NCBI RefSeq assembly: GCF_000377505.1
Contig: NZ_KB898185.1
Location: 806,001-870,000 of the forward strand
Length of the DNA: 64,000 bases
Origin: Paenibacillus massiliensis 2301065 = DSM 16942
GTDB lineage: Bacteria > Bacillota > Bacilli > Paenibacillales > Paenibacillaceae
Direction: 5' to 3'
Under the pieces are notes generated by a model. It saw only the letters and a list, made by a program, of their open reading frames with translations. It ran no database searches and had not been told where the DNA came from. How positions within the stretch are numbered: position 1 is the first letter of the stretch; the number at the start of each line of letters is the position of its first letter. The position numbers and the translations under genes were made by a program. Below are positions 55,672 to 64,000 of this stretch, in pieces.

Positions 55672-57078
55672 GTGAACTCCGTTCCAACAGACAGCACAAT
55701 TACAGAACAGCAAGCAGCATCGGAAAGCGGCCTTCAACGTGAAGGATTGCTGACTCTTTTGCTCGGGTTCGCTGTCATACTTGTCATTATGAACACAGCC
55801 ATGTTCAATCTGGCCCTGCCTGATCTGACGAAGGCTTTCAGCCTTACTTCTACGATTACCTCGCTAATCGTGACTGGCTATTCGATTACATTTGCCATCT
55901 CCTCCATTACATTCAGTCGCCTGTCGGACTTTCTACCGTTACGTCGGCTGATGACGATCGGACTGCTGACCATTGGCCTTGCTTCGATTGCGGGGTTATT
56001 TGCCACGAGCTTCTGGCTTGTACTCGCCGTGCGAATTATTCAGGCTATGGGAGCTGGAGCCATCATCTCCTTATCCATGGTACTGTTCACGCGCTACATT
56101 CCGCTCTCGCGAAGAGGCAAAATGATGGCCGCCATCATGTCATCGGTATCGCTTGGCCTAGGTCTTGGTCCTGTCGCAGGCGGCGCCATCGTAGAATATA
56201 TGGGCTGGCGATATCTATTCGGTGTTACCGCATTAATTCTAATCGTACTCGCATTCCTGTACCCTCTTCTTCCTAAGGAGAAGCCAGCACGTGGTAAATT
56301 CGATGTTATTGGCGCATTACTAGTCAGTGTTAGTACGACAGCCCTGCTGCTGTTCCTGACCAATAAATCCTGGCTGATGCTGCTTGCGGGCGCACTTGGT
56401 CTCGTGCTGTTCATTGTCCGCATTCGCCGGACACCAGAGCCGTTCGTTCAACCAGCCTTATTCGCTCAGAATAACTATATGCTGCTGATTGTGATCGGGA
56501 TTACGTCCTATCTGTGCAGCTTCGCGACGCTATTCCTGATACCGCAGATTCTGGTGCATCATTATGAGATGACGGCGAGCCATGCCGGATTCATCATTTT
56601 CCCGGGATCATTGCTGGCAGTTATCGTATCGCGCAAGGTCGGCTCAATCATTGACCAATACGGAAATGCAGCCATTCTAAGATATGCACCACTTGTCATA
56701 TTGACCGCAGTGCTGCTGTTCGCACTATTTGCAGGACATTCCTGGCTGTCGATCCTGTTCGTGTATATGGTAATGAGCTTGGGCTTCACCATGCTCTCAA
56801 GCAGTGTATCCAATGAGATTTCACGGATTCTGCCGGGATCGCAGATTGGTTCTGGTATGGGACTGTTTCAGTTACTGCAATTTTTCTCAGGTGCATTCAG
56901 CGTAGCATTGGCCTCCAGTGCCCTGGAATGGCAGCATCATCTGAGCTTGTCCACAGCGTTCTCCAACATCTTCTGGGGTCTACTGCTGATAGCGATCCTG
57001 TCTGTGGTAGCATCCTACCGATATATGCAAAATGTAACTGCTTCACTCCGTTGCTCCCGCAGCTCGCTTGAAGCATAG
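55672..57078 (+). CDS. MFS drug efflux protein, DHA2/14-helix type
   Basis: 468 residues from GTG 55672. About 14 hydrophobic segments; motif C-like LGLGLGPVAGGAIVEYMGWR in helix 5 marks a proton/drug antiporter, and the loop 2-3 reads SDFLPLRRLMTIGLL. Likely repressed by the divergent ArsR protein. The last residues (SLRCSRSSLEA) are followed by the dispersed repeat copy at 57088. Confidence 0.88.
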   Translation: MNSVPTDSTITEQQAASESGLQREGLLTLLLGFAVILVIMNTAMFNLALPDLTKAFSLTSTITSLIVTGYSITFAISSITFSRLSDFLPLRRLMTIGLLTIGLASIAGLFATSFWLVLAVRIIQAMGAGAIISLSMVLFTRYIPLSRRGKMMAAIMSSVSLGLGLGPVAGGAIVEYMGWRYLFGVTALILIVLAFLYPLLPKEKPARGKFDVIGALLVSVSTTALLLFLTNKSWLMLLAGALGLVLFIVRIRRTPEPFVQPALFAQNNYMLLIVIGITSYLCSFATLFLIPQILVHHYEMTASHAGFIIFPGSLLAVIVSRKVGSIIDQYGNAAILRYAPLVILTAVLLFALFAGHSWLSILFVYMVMSLGFTMLSSSVSNEISRILPGSQIGSGMGLFQLLQFFSGAFSVALASSALEWQHHLSLSTAFSNIFWGLLLIAILSVVASYRYMQNVTASLRCSRSSLEA

Positions 57079-57087
57079 AATGCGTAC

Positions 57088-57130
57088 CTTGACCAGATCA
57101 AATATGAGTATGCCGCAGCAAGCGGGGAGC
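57088..57130. repeat. Dispersed repeat with small hairpin, copy 2
   Basis: Matches 42845-42889 with a 2-bp length difference; CTTGACCAGATCAA at one end and GCAAGCGGGGAGC at the other are identical. Lies 10 bp after the MFS stop codon. Confidence 0.65.
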
Positions 57131-57164
57131 AAATGAATCAAATATAGGCCTCGCGCGTAAAATT

Positions 57165-57241
57165 GCACAAGCGGCCATCCAGACGCTCCTTCAGAAGATA
57201 TCTGAAGACAGCGCAGGATGACCGCTTGTGCTATATTCGGG
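57165..57241. terminator. 77-nt near-perfect hairpin between convergent genes
   Basis: Outer arms GCACAAGCGG-CATCC / GGATG-CCGCTTGTGC, middle CGCT/AGCG and inner CTTCAGA/TCTGAAG. It lies between the MFS gene (ends 57078) and the mannosidase gene (ends 57253). No T-run follows at once, so it may end or protect both transcripts. Confidence 0.6.
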
Positions 57242-57252
57242 TCTTTGTAGTG

Positions 57253-59976
57253 TTACTTTATAGAGTGAACGGGCTGAATAAGGTCATTCAGCGAATACAC
57301 CGTGAGCTTCGGCATCTGCCCTTCTTGGACTGTAGCTTGCTTCTGTCCCTGCTCCTGCTTCTGCCCCTGTCCCTTGTCCACAGAGTAACCCTGAGGAACC
57401 GCTCGTGGTCTGAAGCCAATGAGCTTGGTCTCTCCTGGGAGCAGATCGAAGTTATTATCTGTGAACATGCCATCCACCTCGGCAGACAGCCAGACATATT
57501 TAGCCAATACATCTGACTGCACGCTGAACCAGTGGACATCATCATCCGCCCACCATGTTGATGAAATTTTCGCCGCATGGGTGAAAAGGGAAGCCTTGTC
57601 AGGCTGATCAGACGGGTCAAACAGACCAGCCAACTCACGAACCGTAATCTTTGGAGCAGGTAACAGAGTAGACTGTAATGGGGCAAGCAGCTGCTCGCGA
57701 CGGTCCAATACGGTGCCGTCCTGCTCCAACGCTGCAACGAGCACATATTCGACTGCACCTCGGCCCTGCAGCAGTTCATGAATAGACAGTGTGCTCGCCA
57801 CAGTCGCTCCCAGCTTCGGAATCTCTACAGATTGTGTCCGTTCCTCGACCAGGCCGTCGCGAATGTGGTAGAGAGCTACACGAAGTGTCCCTTCGAGCGG
57901 CTCAAGCGTATCATTAATCAGATGGATGGAGATGATGTTACGGTGCTGATCTTCAGCCTGCTCTGAATCCTCTGTCAGTAGCTCGATAGACAGCATGATG
58001 TCCTTGAAGGAGCGCTTGATCGTATATTGAGCTGCCTTCCAGCGACCGTAGTAATCCATGCTTGCCCAGGAAGCAACCGGCCAACAATCGTTCATCTGCC
58101 AATACAGTGTCCCCATACAATAGGGCTTGCGTCGTCGATGCGCTTCAATGGCCATGCCCATGGCATCAGCCTGCAGAATCTGGCTCATATGCATGAAGGA
58201 TACGAAGTCGCGCGACTCCTGCATATAACGATCCATGTAGGTCTTGATCAGCTGGTTACCTCTGCCATTCTTCTGATGGGCAAGCATCACCTCAGATTCC
58301 AGTGCAAGCTCCTGCTCCTCTGCATAGGTACGAACCGTCCGATAGTCCGGGAAAGACTGAAATCCATACTCACTCATAAATCTGCCTACATATTTACTGT
58401 AGTTATCGAAGGGCTCTGAATTGTGCCACACTCCCCAATAATGGATGTCGCCTTCGGTGGAATCATTTCTCGTATGTTGTCTGTCATCACCAGTCAGGTC
58501 AACCAAGGGTGAGGATGGCCAGTACGGTATCTCCGGCATGAGCTCCTGCACCCGATCTGGTAGTATTTGATGGAACACAGCCTCATAATCCGCCCAGAGC
58601 TGCTCCCGCTGCTCGTGAGTGAACGACTGCTTCCAGCCCCATCCGCGTTCCTCCACATAATGTGACCAGGCCGAATCAATTTCATTATTGCCACACCATA
58701 GAGCGATGGATGGATGATGACGTAGACGCCGGAGCTGATCGGCCGCCTCCTGCTTCACACTATGGAGGAAGCGCTCATCTCCTGGATACATGGAGCAGGC
58801 GAACATGAAATCCTGCCAGACCAAAATGCCATGCTCATCACACAGGTCATAGAATACATCTGCTTCATAAATGCCTCCCCCCCAGACGCGCAGCATGTTC
58901 ATATTGGACTCCACAGCGGAACGAATCTCATGCAAATAACGATCCGAAGTGACCTCCGTTACGAAGCTGTCGTTAGGAATGTGGTTAGCCCCTTTGCAGA
59001 AGACCGGGATTCCGTTCAGCTCCAGATAAAAGCTGGCTCCTGCCTCATCCCGCTCGCGGACCAGACGAACGGATCTAAGTCCCGTGCGCACCTCATGCTC
59101 GGACAACAGCTCAGTACCTTGCTTCAGTGTTGCCCTGAAAGTATGTAGCTTCGCCTCGCCCAGACCTCTGCTCCACCATAGCTCGGGCTCCCGAATATCC
59201 ATCGGCAGCTCCAGAACATGCTGGCCCGGAGGCAGATTCACCTCCATAGACCATTCCCCGCCTGCGCCACTTACCAACAGCTGTCCTGCAACAGCTTCCG
59301 TACAGGCTACCTCCACCAGTGCCGTCAGCTTCGCCTCTGCTGCCGTGACCTCATCCTGACGAATACAGAAATCCGTCAAAGACGCAGTAGACCAGCCCTC
59401 CAGTCGCACCTCACGCCAAATACCGCTGGTGACGAAGCGTGGCCCCCAATCCCAGCCATAATGAAACGGAGCCTTGCGGGCAAAGACGCTAACCTTCCTG
59501 CTACCAAGCTCCCCTAGCTCAGATTGATCATTCGGCGCAGGCAGCTCATATCCCAGCTTCTCCAGCTTGGGCAGATCCTCTTGGATCGGAGAGCGAAATC
59601 GCACAAGCAGCGCATTTTCACCAGGTGTCAGATATGCTCGAATATCTACCCTCCAGATTCTGAACATGTTATCGGCCGTCAGCACCTGCTGGCCATTCAC
59701 GTAGACATTCGCATAGGTATCCAGTCCTTCAAATACAAGCTCAAGCACATCCAGCTGCAACCAATCCGAATCTACATGAAGAGTTGCTGCATATTCCCAA
59801 TCCTGCTTATCCACCCACTGCAGTCTGTGCTCATTGGTCCCATAGAATGGATCATCGATTCGACCGCTCTGAAGCAAGTCCGTATGCACACACCCGGGAA
59901 CTTGTGCCGGAAGCCACTGCTCCTCATCAGCACTCTTGAAGCTCCATGCCGTAAGATTATGGATCATTTTATTCAT
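57253..59976 (-). CDS. Beta-mannosidase, GH2
   Basis: 907 residues, cytosolic (no signal peptide). Jelly-roll sugar-binding domain (1-190, with PFHYGWDWGPRFVTSGIWRE typical of GH2 mannosidases), Ig-like domain, then the TIM barrel with acid/base E432 in WCGNNEIDSAW and nucleophile E536 in FMSEYGFQSFP. It releases mannose from the ends of beta-manno-oligosaccharides. The C-terminus has an unusual Gln/Lys/Gly insertion (GQGQKQEQGQKQ). GGGAGG precedes the ATG. Downstream of the LacI gene on the same strand with its own operator-bearing promoter. Confidence 0.93.
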   Translation of the reverse strand: MNKMIHNLTAWSFKSADEEQWLPAQVPGCVHTDLLQSGRIDDPFYGTNEHRLQWVDKQDWEYAATLHVDSDWLQLDVLELVFEGLDTYANVYVNGQQVLTADNMFRIWRVDIRAYLTPGENALLVRFRSPIQEDLPKLEKLGYELPAPNDQSELGELGSRKVSVFARKAPFHYGWDWGPRFVTSGIWREVRLEGWSTASLTDFCIRQDEVTAAEAKLTALVEVACTEAVAGQLLVSGAGGEWSMEVNLPPGQHVLELPMDIREPELWWSRGLGEAKLHTFRATLKQGTELLSEHEVRTGLRSVRLVRERDEAGASFYLELNGIPVFCKGANHIPNDSFVTEVTSDRYLHEIRSAVESNMNMLRVWGGGIYEADVFYDLCDEHGILVWQDFMFACSMYPGDERFLHSVKQEAADQLRRLRHHPSIALWCGNNEIDSAWSHYVEERGWGWKQSFTHEQREQLWADYEAVFHQILPDRVQELMPEIPYWPSSPLVDLTGDDRQHTRNDSTEGDIHYWGVWHNSEPFDNYSKYVGRFMSEYGFQSFPDYRTVRTYAEEQELALESEVMLAHQKNGRGNQLIKTYMDRYMQESRDFVSFMHMSQILQADAMGMAIEAHRRRKPYCMGTLYWQMNDCWPVASWASMDYYGRWKAAQYTIKRSFKDIMLSIELLTEDSEQAEDQHRNIISIHLINDTLEPLEGTLRVALYHIRDGLVEERTQSVEIPKLGATVASTLSIHELLQGRGAVEYVLVAALEQDGTVLDRREQLLAPLQSTLLPAPKITVRELAGLFDPSDQPDKASLFTHAAKISSTWWADDDVHWFSVQSDVLAKYVWLSAEVDGMFTDNNFDLLPGETKLIGFRPRAVPQGYSVDKGQGQKQEQGQKQATVQEGQMPKLTVYSLNDLIQPVHSIK

Positions 59977-60097
59977 GAGTAACCTCCCGAATCTGGAAAT
60001 GACGTTGGAGAACTAGGTTTAATTGAATAACAAAAGGATAACAACCACACCTAAGCAAGCGTATTCAAAAATAACATTTAGGATAATTACATAACAA

Positions 60098-60125
60098 ATT
60101 ATAACTAACGTTATCCAAAGGTCAA
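60098..60125 (-). promoter_or_regulatory. Mannosidase promoter with LacI-type operator
   Basis: Minus strand TTGACC (60120-60125), 16-bp spacer, TATAAT (60098-60103). The palindrome TAACGTTA (60106-60113), with the central CG typical of LacI-family operators, lies in the spacer. Further GGATAAC half-sites occur at 60028-60034 and, reversed, at 60110-60116. Confidence 0.65.
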
Positions 60126-60239
60126 TACCAGATAAGAAAAAAGCCTGGATACGACATGCTCAACCATGCCTACCCAAGCTAATCACATCGAACAGATCCA
60201 GCCATTTCCTACGACACCTCTGTAAACATCCATATATCG

Positions 60240-61322
60240 CTATGTGAGACGCACTGACGGCATATATGTATCCCTCAGCACCAGCTCTGCGTAGATCGAC
60301 TTACGTTCAGGGGCTGAATCCGAATTAAGAATACGCCACAATAGCTGATCTACCGCCCGCTTGCCTAGCAGCTCCTGATCCACCTTGACGGTAGCCGCTA
60401 GTGGAAGCTCCATATGAGTATGGTCGAAGCCCGTCACGCCGCACATGGCAGGGGCATATACACCGCGCTCCTCTAGAATGCCTAGAACAAGCTGGGCTGT
60501 CACATCGTTAACACAGACGAAGAGCTCAGGTAATTGATCAAGCGGCAACGTTCGCAGACTCTCCTCCAGACTTGTATCCCCTAACCCCAGCAGGCTTTCT
60601 TTCTGTACAAGTGGGGTACCCGATGTATCAATTGCACCCTGTGCACCGAACATGCCATGCACACCCACGATCCCCTGCTGCTCCAGCACCATACGGTAAG
60701 CCAACCAGCGCTCGTAGAAGCTCGGAGCCTCCTGAATGCGGCCCACGAACTGTAAGCTACGATAACCCCGAGCAAGTATGGCACGTACCAGCTCTCCCAT
60801 TCCGCTTGTATTGTCAGTGAATATCGTATCCGCCCGCACGGTCGGGTCCAGATGGTCCACCAGTACTAACGGAATGTCCATGCGGCTAATGCTCAGCAGA
60901 ATGCTCGTGGATACGGTACCGACCGTAATAATCCCGCGGATCGCCTCCGGATTCAGTAGCGTGAACATATCTTCCGAGGTCGGCTCAGTCAGCGTCAGAA
61001 CGTCCAGCCCCTTTTGGTTCAGCCGCTGCGAGATCCCCTCAAAGATCGGGCCCCAGTATCGAGACTCCCTGTTCTGATGTCGAATATTCGGAAATAAAAT
61101 CATTACTGTTCCCTGCCAACCTCCGGTCAGCTCATCCTTCAATTCGATGCGCCCTGCTCTACCCTCGGTTCGAAAATAGCCCATTTGCCCGGCCAGATTC
61201 ACGATCGCAGCCCTCGTCTCCTCACTGACCCCTGACTTGCCTGCCAGAGCTCTTGATACAGCGAATTTCGACACTCCTGCAGTGTCGGCTATTTCCTGAA
61301 GTGTCACTTTTTTGCGCATCAT
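60240..61322 (-). CDS. LacI family transcription regulator
   Basis: 360 residues: HTH 6-25 (VTLQEIADTAGVSKFAVSRA) with hinge, then a periplasmic-binding-protein-like domain (70-355; IRGIITVGTV, VLVDHLDPTVRADTIFTDN, CGVTGFDHTHMELPLAATVK). It likely represses the mannosidase gene downstream and perhaps the binding-protein gene divergent from it, releasing DNA on binding a sugar. Start ATG 61322 behind AGGTGAT. Confidence 0.92.
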   Translation of the reverse strand: MMRKKVTLQEIADTAGVSKFAVSRALAGKSGVSEETRAAIVNLAGQMGYFRTEGRAGRIELKDELTGGWQGTVMILFPNIRHQNRESRYWGPIFEGISQRLNQKGLDVLTLTEPTSEDMFTLLNPEAIRGIITVGTVSTSILLSISRMDIPLVLVDHLDPTVRADTIFTDNTSGMGELVRAILARGYRSLQFVGRIQEAPSFYERWLAYRMVLEQQGIVGVHGMFGAQGAIDTSGTPLVQKESLLGLGDTSLEESLRTLPLDQLPELFVCVNDVTAQLVLGILEERGVYAPAMCGVTGFDHTHMELPLAATVKVDQELLGKRAVDQLLWRILNSDSAPERKSIYAELVLRDTYMPSVRLT

Positions 61323-61403
61323 ATCACCTGTCCTGATTCACGATTGCATATGTACTCATAACTTGCTTCATGGTAGCATATTTTTCTTACAAGTACCAAA
61401 CAA

Positions 61404-61413
61404 GTTTGCAAAC
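61404..61413. promoter_or_regulatory. Palindrome upstream of binding-protein promoter
   Basis: GTTTGCAAAC, a perfect 10-bp palindrome 6 bp before the -35 of the promoter at 61420-61448, between the divergent LacI and lipoprotein genes. Possible regulator site. Confidence 0.4.
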
Positions 61414-61419
61414 AATCCC

Positions 61420-61448
61420 TTGACTGTTAGGTTATTTTTATTTACAAT
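61420..61448 (+). promoter_or_regulatory. Promoter of the binding-lipoprotein gene
   Basis: TTGACT (61420-61425), 17-bp spacer, TACAAT (61443-61448). Confidence 0.75.
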
Positions 61449-61456
61449 ACCCTTGT

Positions 61457-61470
61457 TGAAAGCACTTACA
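61457..61470 (+). promoter_or_regulatory. cre site at binding-lipoprotein promoter
   Basis: TGAAAGCACTTACA matches the CcpA consensus with one mismatch (centre CA instead of CG) and overlaps the predicted transcript start, the usual place for catabolite repression by roadblock. Confidence 0.65.
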
Positions 61471-61508
61471 TTGTATTTATTAACAATATCATATGAGGGG
61501 GAACAAGT

Positions 61509-63200
61509 ATGGGCAAATCGACAACCTGGCGTTATCTGGCCGTCATGCTGGTGTCGGCAAGCTTGCTGGTAGGCACCGCTTGCAGTAACGGCAGCAGCTC
61601 TTCTGCTGTAGAGGACGATCCAAATGATACAAGTCCTTTGACACTTACTTACTTCAGTGGCGAAGCTAATCCGAATTGGAACAATATGAAGGATGCTATT
61701 GGTCAGGAGTTTACTCGCAAGACTGGCGTCACCGTGCAAGCAGAGTTTGCTGTGAATGGTAGCGGTCAGGACAAATTCGCCCTGATGGCCGCTAGTGGAG
61801 ATTATCCAGATATCGTATACCCCAAGGATAATGTAGGCAAGCTGGTCGATGCAGGAGCTCTTATCGACCTGACCGATCTGATCGAGGAGCATGCTCCTAA
61901 TATCAAGAAGGTATATGGGGATTATTTTAACCGTATCAAATATAGTCTGGACGATCCTGCCATCTATACGATCCCTACGAACATGGGCGTAGACCCTGTG
62001 ACCTTTGACGCAACAGGCGGCTTCGAGATTCAGCATCAGGCCTTGGAGAAGCTGGGATATCCCAAGATTAGGACCGTCAAGGATTTCGAGAATGCACTGC
62101 GAGCTTATGTCGAGAAATATCCCACCACGAATGGACAGCCCACCATTCCCCTGTCACTGGATGCCGATGATTGGAAAATCATGATTACCGTCACGAACCC
62201 TGCTGCTCAGAGCACTGGCGCCCCCGATGACGGCGAATACTACATTGACCCCAAGACCTACGAAGCGAAGCTACACTACCGGCGCCCAGAAGAGCGTGAA
62301 TACTTCCGCTGGCTGAATCATATGTACAACGAAGGCTTGCTCGACAAAGAGACCTTCGTACAAAAGAGCGATCAATATAAATCCAAGATTGCCAGTGGCC
62401 GTGTCATCGGCCTGATCGATAAGGAATGGAACTATCAGGATGCGGAGAATGCACTGAAGGCTTCGGGCCTCGATGAGCATACGTATGCCCATTTCCCGGT
62501 GACGCTCACTGAAGAGTATGATGACCCTTCCTTCCAATCCATTGGCTTCGACACTGCTTATGGCATCGGCATTACGACCAGCAACAAGAACCCCGTTCGT
62601 ACTATTAAATTTCTCGATTTCCTGTCCTCTGACGAAGGCCAAGTACTACGGCAATGGGGTATAGAGGGGCAACATTATAATGTCGTGGATGGCAAGCGTG
62701 TCATTCCACCAGACGTGCAGGAGCGGAAAAGCAATGACAACCTGAACTTCCAGAAGGAGACTGGCATCGGACTGTACTGGAGCTGGGGTGCACAGTATGG
62801 CGACGGGATCAAGGACCCAACTGGCAACTACTACACGACGAATTATCCTGAGCTGATCACTGCTAACTATAGTGAAGCCGAGAAAAAGTCACTCAAGGCC
62901 TACAACGCTACCACCTGGAAAGATCTGTTCAAGACCGAAAAGGATTTCCCTGTCAAGGAATGGGGAGCCGCCTACAACATGCCTGTTCCTACCGATACTG
63001 ACTACAATGTCATTTATCAGAAAGCGCAGGATATTATGAAGAAACGTATTCCCGAAGCGATCCTTGCACCACGGGACAAATTTGACGAGGTATACGACAC
63101 CATGCTGAAGGAGTTCGACAATGCGGGTGTGCCGAAGGCTGAGGCTACCTACACCGAGCTGATCAAGAATCGTCTCAAGCTCTGGAATGGTGAGGAATAG
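61509..63200 (+). CDS. ABC sugar-binding lipoprotein, LipO-like, without permeases
   Basis: 563 residues. Signal peptide with hydrophobic core LAVMLVSASLLVG and Cys at 25 (VGTAC, a slightly irregular lipobox with Gly at -3), then a Ser-rich linker and a large cluster-type binding domain (LTYFSGEANPNWNN; MAASGDYPDIVYPKDN; IGFDTAYGIGITTSNKNPVR). GGGGGAA precedes the ATG. Next to the LacI and mannosidase genes, so a manno-oligosaccharide ligand is plausible. No permease or ATPase gene follows; a terminator ends the transcript. Confidence 0.9.
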   Translation: MGKSTTWRYLAVMLVSASLLVGTACSNGSSSSAVEDDPNDTSPLTLTYFSGEANPNWNNMKDAIGQEFTRKTGVTVQAEFAVNGSGQDKFALMAASGDYPDIVYPKDNVGKLVDAGALIDLTDLIEEHAPNIKKVYGDYFNRIKYSLDDPAIYTIPTNMGVDPVTFDATGGFEIQHQALEKLGYPKIRTVKDFENALRAYVEKYPTTNGQPTIPLSLDADDWKIMITVTNPAAQSTGAPDDGEYYIDPKTYEAKLHYRRPEEREYFRWLNHMYNEGLLDKETFVQKSDQYKSKIASGRVIGLIDKEWNYQDAENALKASGLDEHTYAHFPVTLTEEYDDPSFQSIGFDTAYGIGITTSNKNPVRTIKFLDFLSSDEGQVLRQWGIEGQHYNVVDGKRVIPPDVQERKSNDNLNFQKETGIGLYWSWGAQYGDGIKDPTGNYYTTNYPELITANYSEAEKKSLKAYNATTWKDLFKTEKDFPVKEWGAAYNMPVPTDTDYNVIYQKAQDIMKKRIPEAILAPRDKFDEVYDTMLKEFDNAGVPKAEATYTELIKNRLKLWNGEE

Positions 63201-63245
63201 CTGGAGCTGTAAGCTCGAAGATTTTTCCTTTATAACATCAATTAA

Positions 63246-63292
63246 GGACCGCACCGTTGCAGAATGTCTGCAGGCGCGGCCCTTTTCTTTAT
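63246..63292 (+). terminator. Terminator of binding-lipoprotein gene
   Basis: GG-CCGC-CC..GCAGA / TCTGC..GCGG-CC stem followed by TTTTCTTTATT. Confidence 0.85.
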
Positions 63293-63384
63293 TCTCCAAG
63301 CTAATCTGATACTCCGATGAACCGAGGTTCGGTCCTTCATGATGACAGATAACCCAAAACTAGCCGAATGGGGTTCAATCACAG

Positions 63385-64000
63385 TTATAGCGCCGCAAGC
63401 TCGGTAAGTGCCTCTTCCTGATCCCGCTCGGGATTCAACCTCGTGATGAGCTCTGCCGTAATCACTTGCCCTTCAAAAACGTCACGGACACCCTCGGCTT
63501 CCAGCTCCAGCTCATAGTAGTCGTTTGCCCAATCCACGTAGACCTCTGGTGTGTCGTACATCGTGGACAGCAGCCAAGAAGCTCCTGAGTCTATGCCTTC
63601 CGGCACGATCACTGGCCCTGCAGACCAGTTCGCAGCCCCTACCAGCCGCCAGTAACAGAAGGTGACCTCTTCTGGCTCCAATGCATCATCCTGCAGATGC
63701 TGCATCAATTCAGTCGGCATTCCATCATACATCCCGGGCCACATACCGTACTCTTCCTGTGCATGCGGACTGAGCTCGGATTCATGGTCAAAGCCTTTGA
63801 TAATCGTGCCCTCAGGTGCAAAAATAACATACATATGATTGCCAGACCCGTCATCCACCTTGACCAGCGACACCCCTTCTGCCCATGCAGGCTCATACGT
63901 ATAGTAGCGCAGCCACTCCTCATCGCACAGAATGATATCCAGCAGGGCCAGTACTCTCAGGTTGGTCTGCAATTCCTTGGGGTGTGTAATTGTATTAGAC
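63385..64000 (-). CDS. Hypothetical protein, start outside window
   Basis: At least 204 residues; the frame stays open to the right edge (reading THPKELQTNLRVLALL), and the only internal candidate start, TTG 63972, has no spaced ribosome binding site, so the true start is beyond 64000. Acidic soluble protein with EGTIIKGFDHESELSPHAQE, GMWPGMYDGMPTELM, CYWRLVGAANWSAGPV and WANDYYELELE. I have the impression of a family also seen in actinomycetes, without known function. Confidence 0.75.
   Translation of the reverse strand, partial: SNTITHPKELQTNLRVLALLDIILCDEEWLRYYTYEPAWAEGVSLVKVDDGSGNHMYVIFAPEGTIIKGFDHESELSPHAQEEYGMWPGMYDGMPTELMQHLQDDALEPEEVTFCYWRLVGAANWSAGPVIVPEGIDSGASWLLSTMYDTPEVYVDWANDYYELELEAEGVRDVFEGQVITAELITRLNPERDQEEALTELAAL

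Overview
The window reads as chromosomal DNA of a Paenibacillus-like, low-to-mid GC, spore-forming Firmicute. Pointers are strong GGAGG ribosome binding sites with GTG and TTG starts, a T-box leader on thrS, CcpA-type cre sites, a YesM/YesN-type two-component system beside an ABC sugar-uptake operon, a LicT/bgl operon, an S-layer (SLH) protein, and YitT, YwbE, DUF1361 and HelD homologues. I saw no rRNA, tRNA, CRISPR array, transposase or integrase. Gene names rest on motifs and remembered family features, because no database search was possible.

Layout. 1-2010: two paralogous helix-turn-helix regulators with a shared promoter motif. 2268-4582: thrS with its T-box leader. 4691-10339: small enzymes (NUDIX, glutathione peroxidase, two GNATs, HAD, DUF4269), a probably frame-broken small gene and a YitT membrane protein with an attenuator-like leader. 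10713-16607: response regulator and sensor kinase, divergent from a sugar ABC importer (lipoprotein and two permeases, no ATPase). 16733-21376: beta-glucoside operon (PTS EIIBCA, LicT antiterminator, GH1 phospho-glucosidase) with promoter, cre and RAT/terminator. 21421-23979: methyltransferase, S66 peptidase and SDR. 24202-28746: a 1.5-kaa SLH surface protein with six 90-residue repeats. 29067-31272: a GNAT and three tail-collar-fold proteins. 31432-38019: two tandem giant paralogues of unknown function. 38344-40000: GntR regulator and DMT-type exporter. 40098-42804: small hypothetical and membrane proteins. 43325-45154: adenine deaminase. 45449-46061: a 22-bp tandem repeat array followed by an Imm63-like gene. 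46213-50839: helD, a probable small RNA, exoA and an aromatic acid exporter-like protein. 51267-57078: three MFS transporters, YwbE, DUF1361 and an ArsR regulator. 57253-63200: beta-mannosidase, LacI regulator and a second sugar-binding lipoprotein. 63385-64000: a hypothetical gene running off the end.

How it works together. Much of the window is carbohydrate scavenging under visible control: the HK/RR pair next to an oligosaccharide importer; the bgl operon under LicT antitermination plus catabolite repression; and a LacI/beta-mannosidase/binding-protein group with an operator-like palindrome in the mannosidase promoter and a cre-like site at the binding-protein promoter. Both ABC systems lack an ATPase, consistent with use of a shared MsmX-type ATPase elsewhere.

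The most unusual content is the twin 1,039- and 1,036-residue proteins. Each has a beta-rich head, a Gly-rich collagen-like region, long helices around one hydrophobic stretch, and a beta-rich tail. Both are preceded by the same 61-bp noncoding block. They sit tail-to-tail with the tail-collar cluster and resemble no family I can name.
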